DNA from: Synechococcus sp. NOUM97013
GTDB lineage: Bacteria; Cyanobacteriota; Cyanobacteriia; PCC-6307; Cyanobiaceae
Reading direction: 5' to 3'
NCBI RefSeq assembly: GCF_014279815.1
Contig: NZ_CP047941.1
Coordinates: 744,001 to 808,000 of the forward strand
Length of the DNA: 64,000 bases
Below the pieces are notes generated by a model. The model searched no databases. It was given only the letters and a program-made list of their open reading frames with translations, and was not told the DNA's origin. The translations under genes were made by a program, and so were the position numbers. Below, piece after piece: positions 51,928 through 60,682 of the stretch (the stretch's first letter is position 1; each line of letters opens with the position of its first letter).

Positions 51928-52966
51928 GGGGCAGAACCTCTTCAGGGAAGACGAAGTTTTCGTGCGGCTGGTCAGCCGGTGCCATCCAGGCACGCAGACC
52001 TTCATTCAGAAGGATGTTCTTGGTGTAGAAGGTCTCGAATTCGGGATCTTCTGCAGCGCGGATTTCCTGGGACACGAAGTCATAGGCGCGCAGGTTGAGG
52101 GCCAGACCGATGATGCCGATGGAGCTGGTCCACAGGCCCATCACAGGCACGAACAGCATGAAGAAGTGCAGCCAGCGCTTGTTGGAGAACGCAATTCCGA
52201 AGATTTGGCTCCAGAAGCGGTTGGCGGTGACCATGGAATAGGTCTCTTCTTCCTGAGTGGGCTCGAACGCCTTAAAGGTGTTGGCCTGCTCGCCGTCCTC
52301 AAACAAGGTGTTTTCCACGGTGGCACCGTGAATGGCGCAAAGCAGTGCACCGCCGAGGATGCCGGCGACGCCCATCATGTGGAAAGGATTCAGGGTCCAG
52401 TTATGGAAGCCCTGAAGGAAGAGAAGGAAGCGGAAGATCGCAGCCACACCAAAGGAGGGCGCGAAGAACCAGCTGCTCTGGCCGAGGGGGTACATCAGGA
52501 AGACGCTGACGAACACCGCGATCGGACCGGAGAAGGCGATGGCGTTGTAGGGGCGGATGCCGACCAGACGGGCGATCTCGAACTGACGCAGCATGAAGCC
52601 GATCAGAGCGAAGGCGCCGTGCAGGGCCACGAAGGCCCAAAGGCCACCGAGCTGACACCAGCGAACGAAGTCACCCTGGGCTTCAGGGCCCCAGAGCAGC
52701 AGAAGGCTGTGACCCATCGCATCAGCGGGGGTGGACACAGCAGCTGTCAGGAAGTTGCAACCTTCCAGGTACGAAGAGGCGATGCCGTGGGTGTACCAGG
52801 AGGTAACAAAGGTGGTGCCTGTGAGCCAGCCACCGATGGCCAGGTAGGCCGTGGGGAAGAGAAGAATGCCGGACCAGCCGACAAAAACGAAGCGGTCGCG
52901 CTTGAGCCAGTCATCGAGGACGTCAAACCATCCCCGCTGAGGCGCGCGTCCTACAGCGATCGTCAT
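51911..52966 (-). CDS. psbD: Photosystem II reaction centre protein D2
   Basis: D2 pairs with D1 to hold the special pair, the pheophytins and plastoquinone QA. The 351-residue sequence has the five helices and hallmarks such as [31 protein letters not shown], and [10 protein letters not shown]. Full length. It is followed by psbC in an overlapping arrangement. The 220-base region up to ycf4 (divergent) must contain its promoter and leader; I cannot place the start site by eye. Confidence 0.98.
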   Translation of the reverse strand: MTIAVGRAPQRGWFDVLDDWLKRDRFVFVGWSGILLFPTAYLAIGGWLTGTTFVTSWYTHGIASSYLEGCNFLTAAVSTPADAMGHSLLLLWGPEAQGDFVRWCQLGGLWAFVALHGAFALIGFMLRQFEIARLVGIRPYNAIAFSGPIAVFVSVFLMYPLGQSSWFFAPSFGVAAIFRFLLFLQGFHNWTLNPFHMMGVAGILGGALLCAIHGATVENTLFEDGEQANTFKAFEPTQEEETYSMVTANRFWSQIFGIAFSNKRWLHFFMLFVPVMGLWTSSIGIIGLALNLRAYDFVSQEIRAAEDPEFETFYTKNILLNEGLRAWMAPADQPHENFVFPEEVLPRGNAL

Positions 52967-53187
52967 GAGAGGAGAACGGTGCGGTTAGCCGCAGGCTGTG
53001 GGATACCTGGCGACCTTAACAATCTCAACGGGCATTGCGGGGCTGATCTCTTTCACCTGAAATCGCTTGTATCCGAACGTTTCTTCGGGGTTTCTTCCGC
53101 TTTTGTGAGTGGGTTTGTGGCAGTGCTCCGCATGATCGCCAGTCGCAACGCTTCAGCGGTCACAATGGGCGCTGCTTCCGGGCTGTG

Positions 53188-53724
53188 ATGGCCGCTGATC
53201 TGCTCGAACAACCTGTCGTCGGTTCCCGGCGACTCTCCAATGTCTTGGTGGCTGCCATGGTCACCATCGGCGGCGTTGGATTTCTTTTCGCCTCTTTGTC
53301 CAGTTACCTCGGGCGTGATCTGCTTCCGCTCGGGCATCCCGCGGGTCTGGTGTTTGTCCCTCAGGGCCTGATCATGGGGCTTTACAGCATTGCTGCCGCT
53401 TTGCTGGCCACTTATCTGTGGTCTGTGATTGCCATCGATGTGGGCGCTGGTTCCAATCGTTTCGACAAGTCAGCTGGGCTGGTGACCATTTCCCGTCGCG
53501 GCTTCCGCCGCCCTATCAGTGTGGAAATTCCCATGAAGGACATCCAGGCTGTGAAGGTAGAGGTGCGTGATGGTTTCAACACCCGTCGTCGCGTTTCCTT
53601 GCGTGTCCAGGGCCGTCGCGACATGCCATTGACCCGTGTGGGTGAGCCGCTTCCCCTCGCACAGCTTGAGCAAGACGGTGCTGAGCTGGCTCGTTTCCTG
53701 GGGGTGAACCTTGAAGGACTCTGA
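53188..53724 (+). CDS. ycf4: Photosystem I assembly protein Ycf4
   Basis: A 178-residue thylakoid protein that helps assemble photosystem I. Two membrane helices lie at about 20-40 and 62-85 ([30 protein letters not shown]). They are followed by a conserved soluble part ([21 protein letters not shown]). An ATG at 53188 is taken as start; the frame also offers a GTG one codon earlier. Its 3' end overlaps the cyclophilin gene by 14 bases. Confidence 0.93.
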   Translation: MAADLLEQPVVGSRRLSNVLVAAMVTIGGVGFLFASLSSYLGRDLLPLGHPAGLVFVPQGLIMGLYSIAAALLATYLWSVIAIDVGAGSNRFDKSAGLVTISRRGFRRPISVEIPMKDIQAVKVEVRDGFNTRRRVSLRVQGRRDMPLTRVGEPLPLAQLEQDGAELARFLGVNLEGL

Positions 53725-54421
53725 TCGCAACGTGATTCGGCAATCGCTTCGGGTTCTGCTTGCGATGGCGCTCTGCCTGCCGTTGCTGGTGAGCTGTGCC
53801 TCTGAGACCACCGCTTCCATGCCGGTTGGTTGTGAACAGTCATCCAGTCCTTGTCTTCAAGGCAAAGCGTCTGTGGAGATCACTACCAGCAAAGGTGCGA
53901 TCACCCTGGAACTCGATGGTGATGCGGCCCCTGTCACCGCGGGCAATTTCCTTGATCTGGTCAAACGCGGCGTCTACGACGGCACCGTGTTTCACCGTGT
54001 TGTGCGTGAACCCGTGCCGTTTGTGGTTCAAGGCGGTGATCCAGCTTCCAGTGATGTCTCCACTCCCAAGAGCCAGTACGGCACAGGAAGCTTTGTTGAC
54101 CCGTCCTCGGGTCAGGCCCGCTTCATCCCTCTGGAGCTGTCGTTTAACGGTGACGAGCGTCCGCGCTACAGCCGGGTGGTGAGCAACCCGAGTGAACTGC
54201 TGCAGCTGAAACTGACCCATGAGCGTGGAGCTTTGGCCATGGCGCGCTCCCAGGCTCCGGATTCAGCCAGTGCGCAGTTCTACATCGCGCTGAAGCCTCT
54301 TCCCGAGTTGGATGGGCGCTACGCCGTGTTCGGTCGCGTCACCGAAGGGCTTGATGTGGTGGATGCCATCCGTCAGGACGACAAGATCATCAAAGCAACG
54401 GTGCTGACGCCGGGTCTTTGA
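53711..54421 (+). CDS. Cyclophilin-type peptidyl-prolyl isomerase, lipoprotein
   Basis: A 236-residue protein from a TTG inside the ycf4 3' end. A lipobox (L-L-V-S-C, Cys near 27) predicts a membrane-anchored lipoprotein outside the cytoplasm. The cyclophilin domain has the usual order: [60 protein letters not shown]. It probably folds proteins of the thylakoid lumen or periplasm. Coupled to ycf4 by overlap. Confidence 0.9.
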   Translation: MKDSDRNVIRQSLRVLLAMALCLPLLVSCASETTASMPVGCEQSSSPCLQGKASVEITTSKGAITLELDGDAAPVTAGNFLDLVKRGVYDGTVFHRVVREPVPFVVQGGDPASSDVSTPKSQYGTGSFVDPSSGQARFIPLELSFNGDERPRYSRVVSNPSELLQLKLTHERGALAMARSQAPDSASAQFYIALKPLPELDGRYAVFGRVTEGLDVVDAIRQDDKIIKATVLTPGL

Positions 54422-54444
54422 TCCCAACTGCAGCGAAGCCTCTG

Positions 54445-54975
54445 TCAGGCGGGCACACGCCCGCCGCTGATGGAGGCTTTCAGTAATTCAGTGTTCACAC
54501 CTGAAGCACGCTCAAGAGCGACCTTGCCGGTTCTCGCGATCTCGAGAATGCCGTAGGGAGCCATCAGACGTTCCAGGGCAACCAGTTTCCCAGGGTCACC
54601 CACCACCTCAAGGGTGAGCGCGTCATCCGCGACATCCACCACCTTGGCGCGGAACACCTGAACGAGTTCCAGGATGCCGCTGCGTTGCTGTGCTGGGGCC
54701 GACACCTTCATCAGCATCAATTCACGTTCAACAGCAGGCCTTTGGGAAAGATCCAGCACCTGAAGCACGTTGACCAGCTTGTCGAGCTGTTTGGTCATCT
54801 GCTGAACGGTCTGTTCGTCGCCTTCAACGACCATGGTCAGCCTGGAGCGTCCTTCTGCTTCGCCCGGACCGACAGCCAGGCTGTCGATGTTGAATCCGCG
54901 GCGGGCGAACAGGCCGGCAATGCGGCTGAGAGCTCCAGATTCGTCCTCCACCAGGACCGACAGGGTGTGCTTCAT
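54445..54975 (-). CDS. ilvH: Acetolactate synthase small (regulatory) subunit
   Basis: This ACT-domain subunit confers valine feedback on acetolactate synthase in branched-chain amino-acid synthesis. The 176-residue protein opens [23 protein letters not shown] and has [12 protein letters not shown]. It ends [15 protein letters not shown], all family-typical. Its start overlaps the hydrolase stop by four bases (ATGA), so they form a pair. The catalytic subunit is not in this window. Confidence 0.95.
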   Translation of the reverse strand: MKHTLSVLVEDESGALSRIAGLFARRGFNIDSLAVGPGEAEGRSRLTMVVEGDEQTVQQMTKQLDKLVNVLQVLDLSQRPAVERELMLMKVSAPAQQRSGILELVQVFRAKVVDVADDALTLEVVGDPGKLVALERLMAPYGILEIARTGKVALERASGVNTELLKASISGGRVPA

Positions 54976-55955
54976 GCCTGGTGCTCGATCCCGGATGCGC
55001 GTCGTGTGTCACCCAAATTACGGTCCAGCCAGTGCAGCAGCTCCTGATGGAACGCATCCGGCGTCTCGTCATGGGGGCAATGGCCTGTGTTGTCGAGCAC
55101 CTTCAGCTCCAGCCACGGGTGTTGCTGCTGGACGCTTTCACCAATGACCAGCGGGACCAAGCGGTCCTGGCGTCCCCACAGCAGCAGCACTGGAGGGGCA
55201 TGGCGTCGGTTGCGCAGACGCTCCAGCAACTTGGGTGCCGTCATCTGAGGTGGCCGCAGAGCCATACCAACACTCATGGCCCGCAGGCTGCGTGGGGCTG
55301 ACAGACGACGTGCGGGTTGGGCGATCAACCGCTGCAATTCCCTGTCGTTGCGGATCGAGCGCTGGTAAGCACCTTGGAGTCCTGCACGCAGCAGCGGTGT
55401 TCGGCTGATCAAGGGAACGATCAGTTCGAGCGGGAGCAACCGACAGCTCGTTCGCACTAGCACCCGTTGCAGGCGTCGCAGCCATCGAGGTGGACGCCGG
55501 CGATCAGGTTGGATCAGGGCGGGGTCTGGGAGCGGTGCCGCCACCACCGCCTGCACGAGCTGCGGCGCGAGGGCGGCTGTGGTCAGCGCCGTCAGGCCTC
55601 CCAACGAGTTCCCCACCAGCACGGCAGGCCTCTGCACCACCTCACGCAGAAAGGCCGCCAGTTGAAGAGCCCAGAGGCGGTTGTCAAGGCTGCGTCGGGC
55701 GCTCAGACCAGGCTGATGGGAGCGGCCGAAACCAATCAGGTCAAGGCTGAACACGCGGAAACCCGCTGCCGTGAGCGGATGGGCGTTGTGGCGCCAATGG
55801 CTGCTGCTGGCCCCAAACCCATGCACCAGCACCATCGCGGGAGCATCCGCAGGTCCCAGCACGCGCCAGTGGCAGCGCATGCCCATCCAGGTCCATTCCC
55901 CCGCCTCACCCCAGTCGGCACCCGTGGAGGCAGGCTGGAGAGCGGTTGCGTGCAC
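54972..55955 (-). CDS. Alpha/beta hydrolase
   Basis: About 327 residues from a GTG at 55955; M-G-M-R-C at codon 24 is an alternative. Oxyanion region [13 protein letters not shown], nucleophile elbow G-N-S-L-G-G, Asp in W-G-R-Q-D-R-L-V-P, His in N-T-G-H-C-P-H. This is a common cyanobacterial hydrolase type without an established substrate. Coupled to ilvH by a four-base overlap. Confidence 0.85.
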   Translation of the reverse strand: MHATALQPASTGADWGEAGEWTWMGMRCHWRVLGPADAPAMVLVHGFGASSSHWRHNAHPLTAAGFRVFSLDLIGFGRSHQPGLSARRSLDNRLWALQLAAFLREVVQRPAVLVGNSLGGLTALTTAALAPQLVQAVVAAPLPDPALIQPDRRRPPRWLRRLQRVLVRTSCRLLPLELIVPLISRTPLLRAGLQGAYQRSIRNDRELQRLIAQPARRLSAPRSLRAMSVGMALRPPQMTAPKLLERLRNRRHAPPVLLLWGRQDRLVPLVIGESVQQQHPWLELKVLDNTGHCPHDETPDAFHQELLHWLDRNLGDTRRASGIEHQA

Positions 55956-57131
55956 GCGCTGAAATCACCGGATCTTCACTATCGCGAAGGGGCGGCCTGC
56001 CTGCAGACCGGCGACGGTTTTTTTCGCAGGGACTCCCGTCCGTCAAGAGATCTTTCGGTGCTTTTGGCTGCCTTGCAGGTTTCGCAGGCGCAGCGGCCTC
56101 TGCGCTGGCTCGATTTGATGGCCGGTTGCGGGATCCGAGGCCTGCGCTGGGGTCTAGAGGCGCGCCAGATCGCCCAACGGGAGGTGGAGTTGTGGGTCAA
56201 TGACGCCGATCCCGACCGGGCCTGCTTGCTAGCGGCCAATCTCCAGTCACTGTGCAGCGCGCCAGCATTGACGTTGCGCACTAGCCATTTGGCAGCTGAA
56301 CGGCTTTTGCGTCAGGCCTATCTCGACCAGACCTTCTTTGATCTCATCGATCTCGATGCCTTTGGGTGTCCGAATGCGCTGCTGCAATCGGCCCTGGCGG
56401 TGCTGCGCTTTGGCGGTGTGCTCATCCTCGCCAGCACGGACGGACGTTCCCCCACCGGCCATGACCGCCCGGCCGCGATCCGACGCTTCGGCGCCGCGGC
56501 GCGTGCCCATCCTGCGAGCTGGGAACTAGCGCTGCGGCTGCAACTGGCCGCGATCGCCCGTGAAGCCTGGTTGCTGGGACGCGGCATTGAGCCGGTTGCC
56601 TGTTTCAGCGATGGGCGCACCTTCCGACTAGCGGTGCGTCTGCGGAAGCGGGCTGCTGCACGAGAGGAGGCGCAATTGGGGCTGCTGGCGCGGTGCGAGC
56701 GCTGCGGCGATCAGGCGGTGCAGTCCTTGCTCAAGCTCTCCGGTTGGAGACCCTGTGCCTGTGAGGACGGCTTGGGCCGTTGGGCGGTGACGGGGCCGCT
56801 CTGGACCGGTCCATTGCAGTCGCCGGAGCTGTTGCAAGCGTTGCTCAGACTTGATCCCCTGCTGGCTGGCTCGCTCTCGCCGGCGGGCCGGAGACTGTTG
56901 CAGCGTCTGCAAAAGGATGCGGGCCAACCTGTCTGCTGCTGGTCCACGGCAGAGCTGGCCAAGCGTCTTGGCATCGGCGGACCGCCTGCGCTGCAGGCGC
57001 TGGTTGAGGCCTTGCGCATCCAGGGGTATCAGGCTCAGGTGAGTGGCGTGATGGCAGGACAGTTGCGCACGGATGCGCCAATGGCAGTGTTGTTACAGCA
57101 GTGCGTCGATCTGGTGGCTGAGGGGCGTTAA
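55950..57131 (+). CDS. trm1: tRNA (guanine-26-N2) dimethyltransferase Trm1-like
   Basis: From the GTG at 55950 (V-H-A-L-K-S-P-D-L), 393 residues. The SAM-binding motif is D-L-M-A-G-C-G-I-R-G-L-R and motif IV is D-L-I-D-L-D-A-F-G-C-P. A zinc-binding C-R-C-G-like segment (C-E-R-C-G-D) follows near 250, and a winged C-terminal part ends the protein. Trm1 makes N2,N2-dimethylguanosine at position 26 (and 27 in some bacteria) of tRNA. Family mostly archaeal and eukaryotic; cyanobacteria are among the bacterial carriers. The upstream frame inside the hydrolase gene is a shadow. Confidence 0.85.
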   Translation: MHALKSPDLHYREGAACLQTGDGFFRRDSRPSRDLSVLLAALQVSQAQRPLRWLDLMAGCGIRGLRWGLEARQIAQREVELWVNDADPDRACLLAANLQSLCSAPALTLRTSHLAAERLLRQAYLDQTFFDLIDLDAFGCPNALLQSALAVLRFGGVLILASTDGRSPTGHDRPAAIRRFGAAARAHPASWELALRLQLAAIAREAWLLGRGIEPVACFSDGRTFRLAVRLRKRAAAREEAQLGLLARCERCGDQAVQSLLKLSGWRPCACEDGLGRWAVTGPLWTGPLQSPELLQALLRLDPLLAGSLSPAGRRLLQRLQKDAGQPVCCWSTAELAKRLGIGGPPALQALVEALRIQGYQAQVSGVMAGQLRTDAPMAVLLQQCVDLVAEGR

Positions 57132-57158
57132 ATGGGAGCTGATTGTGATCCCAGATCA

Positions 57159-57257
57159 ATGGCCTCGGAGATTTTTGGAACAGCAGCGATCTTCTGGGTG
57201 CTGATCCCCGTGGGCTTGGCGGGTGGTGCGTTGTTGCTCAAGCTTCAGAAAGACTGA
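57159..57257 (+). CDS. petM: Cytochrome b6f complex subunit PetM
   Basis: A 32-residue protein, [20 protein letters not shown] and so on, ending L-L-L-K-L-Q-K-D. It has one membrane helix and the K-L-Q ending of PetM, a small subunit stabilising the b6f complex. It matches the known size and pattern in marine Synechococcus. It lies 27 bases after trm1 on the same strand. Confidence 0.9.
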   Translation: MASEIFGTAAIFWVLIPVGLAGGALLLKLQKD

Positions 57258-57310
57258 TCCTCGTTTCAGCAGGGAGCGCCATTAAGCTCCCTCCTTGCCT
57301 TAGAGAGCCC

Positions 57311-58273
57311 ATGCAGGTCCTGGTGGTTGGTGGTACGGGAACCCTGGGTCGTCAGATTGCCCGAAGGGCACTCGACCAAGGGCACGACGTTCGCTGCATG
57401 GTGCGCACTCCCAGAAAAGCGTCCTTCCTTCAGGAATGGGGAGTTGAGCTCACCCGCGGTGATTTGCTTGAGCCGGCGAGTCTTGACTACGCACTGGATG
57501 GTGTTGACGCCGTCATCGATGCATCCACCAGCCGCCCAGATGACCCCAAGAGCATCTACGAAACAGATTGGGATGGAAAGCTCAATCTGCTGAGGGCTTG
57601 TGAACGCGCGGGTGTGAAGCGCTTTGTGTTTCTGTCGCTGCTCGATGCGGACAAGCACCGTGATGTTCCACTGATGGACATCAAGTACTGCACAGAAAAG
57701 CTGCTTCGGGAGTCCGAGCTGGACTACACCGTGCTTCAGGGAGCCGCCTTCATGCAGGGCGTGATCAGTCAGTTTGCGATCCCCATTCTCGAGAGCCAGA
57801 CCGTCTGGGTGAGTGGCAGTCCCACTTCAATCGCCTACATGAACACTCAGGACATGGCGCGATTTGCCGTGTCTGCTCTCGATCACCCCGACACGGTCCG
57901 CAAGACCTTTCCAGTGGTTGGGCCCAAGGCCTGGAACACCGGTGAGGTGGTTCAGCTTTGTGAGCTGGCCTCCGGAAAATCGGCTCGCGTGTTTCGGGTG
58001 CCTCCAGCGTTGCTTGACCTCACGGCGGGGATCTGCTCATTCTTCGAGCCGGCAGTGAATGTGGCAGAACGTCTTGCCTTCGGGGCTGTCACGGGTGGTG
58101 GTGGCAGCCTGAGTGCTCCGATGGAGGAGACCTACAGCAGTTTTGGGATTGATCCTGAAGAGATCACGGGTCTCGAGGAATACATCCGTGAGTATTACGA
58201 CACGATCCTGAAGCGCCTGCGCGCCATGGAGGCTGATCTCGACAAGGACGCCAAGAAAAAACTGCCGTTCTGA
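57311..58273 (+). CDS. ycf39: Ycf39/NmrA-type photosystem II assembly protein
   Basis: A 320-residue atypical short-chain dehydrogenase. The Rossmann NAD(P) motif is V-V-G-G-T-G-T-L-G-R at 5-14. V-I-D-A-S-T-S-R-P, Y-T-V-L-Q-G-A-A-F-M-Q-G and a C-terminal basic tail (D-A-K-K-K-L-P-F) fit Ycf39 (plant HCF244). Ycf39 helps insert chlorophyll into newly made D1. It lacks the usual catalytic Tyr-x-x-x-Lys in dehydrogenase form. It follows petM by 53 bases. Confidence 0.92.
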   Translation: MQVLVVGGTGTLGRQIARRALDQGHDVRCMVRTPRKASFLQEWGVELTRGDLLEPASLDYALDGVDAVIDASTSRPDDPKSIYETDWDGKLNLLRACERAGVKRFVFLSLLDADKHRDVPLMDIKYCTEKLLRESELDYTVLQGAAFMQGVISQFAIPILESQTVWVSGSPTSIAYMNTQDMARFAVSALDHPDTVRKTFPVVGPKAWNTGEVVQLCELASGKSARVFRVPPALLDLTAGICSFFEPAVNVAERLAFGAVTGGGGSLSAPMEETYSSFGIDPEEITGLEEYIREYYDTILKRLRAMEADLDKDAKKKLPF

Positions 58274-58347
58274 CGCGAGCCATTGCAGGCTTGCCTAGTT
58301 GATTTGTACTGGTTTTCGTTAGGATGGCGTTCTGATGCCTCCCGTCG

Positions 58348-58563
58348 ATGTCTGCCGCTCAAGTCAAAAATCTGCAGCGCCGTCTCGATAACCTCGCCCG
58401 TGAAGCGGAAACCGAGCTCGATCGTGCTTGTGGTCATGATCTCTGGCGCAGCATCGGTTTCGATGCCTTCGACAGCCTGGAGGACAACGACCGCCGTGCC
58501 AGCGCGAACTACTACTACGGTCAATGGTCGATCGTGCGTGAATTGCAGGAGGTATTGAGCTGA
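58348..58563 (+). CDS. Small helical hypothetical protein (71 aa)
   Basis: M-S-A-A-Q-V-K-N-L-Q-R-R-L-D-N-L-A-R-E-A, then F-D-A-F-D-S-L-E-D-N-D-R-R-A and a Tyr-rich Y-Y-Y-G-Q-W-S-I-V. Its TGA overlaps the ATG of the methyltransferase gene by one base (TGATG at 58561-58565), so the two are coupled. No family recognised. Confidence 0.65.
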   Translation: MSAAQVKNLQRRLDNLAREAETELDRACGHDLWRSIGFDAFDSLEDNDRRASANYYYGQWSIVRELQEVLS

Positions 58564-59342
58564 TGAGCGAAGGATGTTGTGGTCCATCCCTGGATCAGAC
58601 ACAGGCTGTTGAGGAGCGTTACGGCGCGGCGGCGCAAGAGCAGGAGGCTTGTCTTTGCACGCCTGTCGCCTTTGATTCCTCTCTGTTGGCTGTGATCCCT
58701 GATGCGGTGGTGGAGCGTGATTACGGCTGCGGTGATCCAACGCGATGGGTGAAATCCGGTGACACCGTTCTCGACCTCGGAAGTGGAAGCGGTAAAAACG
58801 CCTTCATCTGTGCTCAGGTTGTGGGCGCATCCGGTGCAGTGATCGGCGTCGATCGCAACGCCGACATGCTGGCCCTTTCGCGTCAGGCGGCTCCGGTGGT
58901 GGCCGAAAAAGTAGGTTTTGACAACGTTCGCTTTGTTGAAGGCGCCATCGAGTCCTTGGATGCACCCACGGCGGCAGGCGAACCGCTGATTGCCACGGGC
59001 AGTGTCGATGTCGTGTTGAGCAACTGTGTGCTCAATCTTGTGAATCCGTCGGGACGGACATCCCTGTTGAACAACATCCGCAGAGTGCTGCGCCCGGGTG
59101 GTCGCGTGGCGATCAGCGACATCGTTTGTGATCGACCTGTCCCCGACCATCTGCAGCAAGATGCAGAACTCTGGAGCGGTTGCATCAGTGGTGCCTGGCA
59201 AGAAGAGGCCTTCCTGGCTGATTTCCGTTCACTCGGCTTTGAGGAGGTGTCCTATGCCGATCGTTCCGAGCAGCCTTGGCGTGTTGTCGAAGGGATTGAA
59301 TTCAGGGCCGTGACCTTGATCGGTTCCTTGCCGGCCGCTTAA
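58563..59342 (+). CDS. arsM: Arsenite S-adenosylmethionine methyltransferase-like protein
   Basis: A 259-residue SAM methyltransferase. The opening Cys-Cys (E-G-C-C-G-P-S) and E-A-C-L-C-T-P-V-A are typical of ArsM. V-L-D-L-G-S-G-S-G-K-N-A is the SAM loop; V-L-S-N-C-V-L-N-L and a W-S-G-C-I-S-G-A-W segment give the further Cys residues used by ArsM to bind arsenite. Methylation of arsenite is the family activity; an alternative substrate is possible. It overlaps the pseudouridine-synthase gene by 41 bases, tail to tail. Confidence 0.85.
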   Translation: MSEGCCGPSLDQTQAVEERYGAAAQEQEACLCTPVAFDSSLLAVIPDAVVERDYGCGDPTRWVKSGDTVLDLGSGSGKNAFICAQVVGASGAVIGVDRNADMLALSRQAAPVVAEKVGFDNVRFVEGAIESLDAPTAAGEPLIATGSVDVVLSNCVLNLVNPSGRTSLLNNIRRVLRPGGRVAISDIVCDRPVPDHLQQDAELWSGCISGAWQEEAFLADFRSLGFEEVSYADRSEQPWRVVEGIEFRAVTLIGSLPAA

Positions 59343-59934
59343 GCAGAGACATCAGGCGATCCTGTTCGTTGGGCGTGACGGCGCGCCATTCTCCTGAGCG
59401 AAGGTCGCTCAGACTGAGTGGTGGGCCGCCATCCATCAGGTCCATGCTGTGGCGAATCAGCCGCAAGGTGGGAAGACCGACTGCGGCCGTCATGCGCCGC
59501 ACCTGACGATTGCGCCCTTCGGTGAGGCTGATTGTCAGCCAGGCGGTAGGAATGCTTTGTCGTATGCGGATTGGGGGCTCCCGTTCCGGCAGTGCTTGCC
59601 AGTACTCGCTGGCGAGATGGTCAACACGCGCCGGTCGAGTGCGCTGTTTCTGAACGACAACGCCCTGGCGCAGTGCGTCCAGCTGCGAGGCGACAGGCAT
59701 TCCCTCCACCTGCACCCAGTAGGTGCGCCAGTGACCGAAACGGGGATCGGTCAGACGTTGTTGAAGGCGACCGTTGGCTGTGAGCAAAAGGAGACCTTCG
59801 CTGTCGGCGTCCAGGCGTCCAGCCGCATAGACCCCAGGGACGTCGACCCAGTCAGCCAGACACCCCCATCGGCTGTCGGGTTCCGGTGTGAACTGACTCA
59901 GAACCCCGAAGGGCTTGTGCAGAAGGAGCGTCAG
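59302..59934 (-). CDS. Pseudouridine synthase (RsuA/RluE family), probable CTG start
   Basis: The protein reads H-K-P-F-G-V-L-S-Q-F-T-P-E, then A-A-G-R-L-D-A-D-S-E-G-L-L-L-L-T (catalytic Asp in G-R-L-D), and L-T-E-G-R-N-R-Q-V-R-R-M. About 210 residues. There is no ATG, GTG or TTG between an in-frame stop upstream and the conserved K-P-F-G motif. The first candidate is a CTG at 59934 that overlaps the stop of the preceding gene as CTGA, the same style of overlap seen elsewhere in this window. The enzyme isomerises a uridine in rRNA. Confidence 0.85.
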   Translation of the reverse strand: MTLLLHKPFGVLSQFTPEPDSRWGCLADWVDVPGVYAAGRLDADSEGLLLLTANGRLQQRLTDPRFGHWRTYWVQVEGMPVASQLDALRQGVVVQKQRTRPARVDHLASEYWQALPEREPPIRIRQSIPTAWLTISLTEGRNRQVRRMTAAVGLPTLRLIRHSMDLMDGGPPLSLSDLRSGEWRAVTPNEQDRLMSLLKRPARNRSRSRP

Positions 59935-60179
59935 GAGTGCTTTCCAAAGCAGAGCAGCAGGGCTTCACCCCAGCTGGCGGCATCGTTGATGTGATCGTCG
60001 TGCAGCTGCTGCAAGCGTTCAGCCTGCATCCTCATCATCGTTGCCTGGGTGAACTCGTGACCCTGTTCTTTCGCGAGATCAACCACGTGCTTGGGTGTGG
60101 CGGCTTGACGCACCTGTTCGCGGACCTTGGAATCGGACTGAACCAGGGCAGCAAAGGCGGCGAGAGCTGACTCGGACAC
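59931..60179 (-). CDS. Nif11-like small protein without a Gly-Gly core
   Basis: An 82-residue protein, M-S-E-S-A-L-A-A-F-A-A-L-V-Q-S-D, V-V-D-L-A-K-E-Q-G-H-E-F-T. This is the Nif11 domain, related to the leader of the lanthipeptide precursor at 6217-6450. It lacks the Gly-Gly cleavage site; the last stretch (A-S-W-G-E-A-L-L-L-C-F-G-K-H-S) has one Cys and Ser but no core-like tail. It is more likely a stand-alone Nif11 protein than a precursor. Its stop overlaps the presumed CTG start of the pseudouridine synthase. Confidence 0.7.
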   Translation of the reverse strand: MSESALAAFAALVQSDSKVREQVRQAATPKHVVDLAKEQGHEFTQATMMRMQAERLQQLHDDHINDAASWGEALLLCFGKHS

Positions 60180-60203
60180 AGTTTTGGAGCGTCTGAGCGA
60201 AGA

Positions 60204-60296
60204 CTAGGTGGATTTCTGACGGGCTCGCCAAAGATTGACAGCACCGATGGAAATCATCAGAAGCCCCAGATCCATTGAAAGGGGAGGAAGAATCAT
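60204..60296 (-). CDS. Very small membrane protein (30 aa)
   Basis: M-I-L-P-P-L-S-M-D-L-G-L-L-M-I-S-I-G-A-V-N-L-W, then a basic tail R-A-R-Q-K-S-T. It has one hydrophobic helix and a basic cytoplasmic end. It lies just upstream of the Nif11-like gene on the same strand. Size and form resemble small membrane proteins of picocyanobacteria, but I cannot name it. Confidence 0.4.
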   Translation of the reverse strand: MILPPLSMDLGLLMISIGAVNLWRARQKST

Positions 60297-60409
60297 CGCG
60301 GTGTCGTGGCGCAGCGTGACCCTAGGGAGATGACCTTCTTTGTGGGGATGATCCTGGAGCGGATGGCCTTCTAAAATGTTGGTGTGTTTTATCTGGTCAA
60401 CGCCGGCGC

Positions 60410-60679
60410 ATGATTGAAACCTCGGGTGTGATCGAGAAGGAACAGGGCAATGGGTTCTACCTGGTGACTCTGGAGCAGCCCGCAGGTCACCAATGCCTTT
60501 GCCGTGCTGCTGGCAAGCTCACCAAATTCCGGATCAAGTTGCTCGCTGGCGACAAGGTGTTGGTTGAGATCAGCCCTTACGACCTCACCCGTGGCCGGAT
60601 CACCTACCGGGAACGCAACGCTGGCGCCCCCGGTGGTCGTCCGGGTGGAAACCGTCCCGGTGGCCCGCGCCGTCGCTGA
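60410..60679 (+). CDS. infA: Divergent translation initiation factor IF-1 with a basic tail
   Basis: An 89-residue OB-fold protein. E-T-S-G-V-I-E-K-E-Q-G-N-G-F-Y-L-V-T, A-G-D-K-V-L-V-E-I-S-P-Y-D-L-T-R-G-R-I-T-Y-R is the IF-1 signature. IF-1 is normally ~71 aa. This one differs in the N-terminal half (C-L-C-R-A-A-G-K-L-T-K-F) and has a Gly/Pro/Arg tail (G-G-R-P-G-G-N-R-P-G-G-P-R-R-R). It may be a second IF-1 beside the one in the ribosomal-protein cluster, or an RNA chaperone. Confidence 0.8.
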   Translation: MIETSGVIEKEQGNGFYLVTLEQPAGHQCLCRAAGKLTKFRIKLLAGDKVLVEISPYDLTRGRITYRERNAGAPGGRPGGNRPGGPRRR

Positions 60680-60682
60680 GCC

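Noticed and set aside
50767-53188. Long plus-strand frames opposite psbC and psbD
   Set aside because: psbC and psbD are unmistakable on the minus strand; the plus frames are Gly/Glu/His-rich shadows.
55467-55949. N-terminal extension of the trm1 frame by 161 residues
   Set aside because: It lies antisense inside the hydrolase gene and contains no family features; the SAM domain starts normally from 55950.
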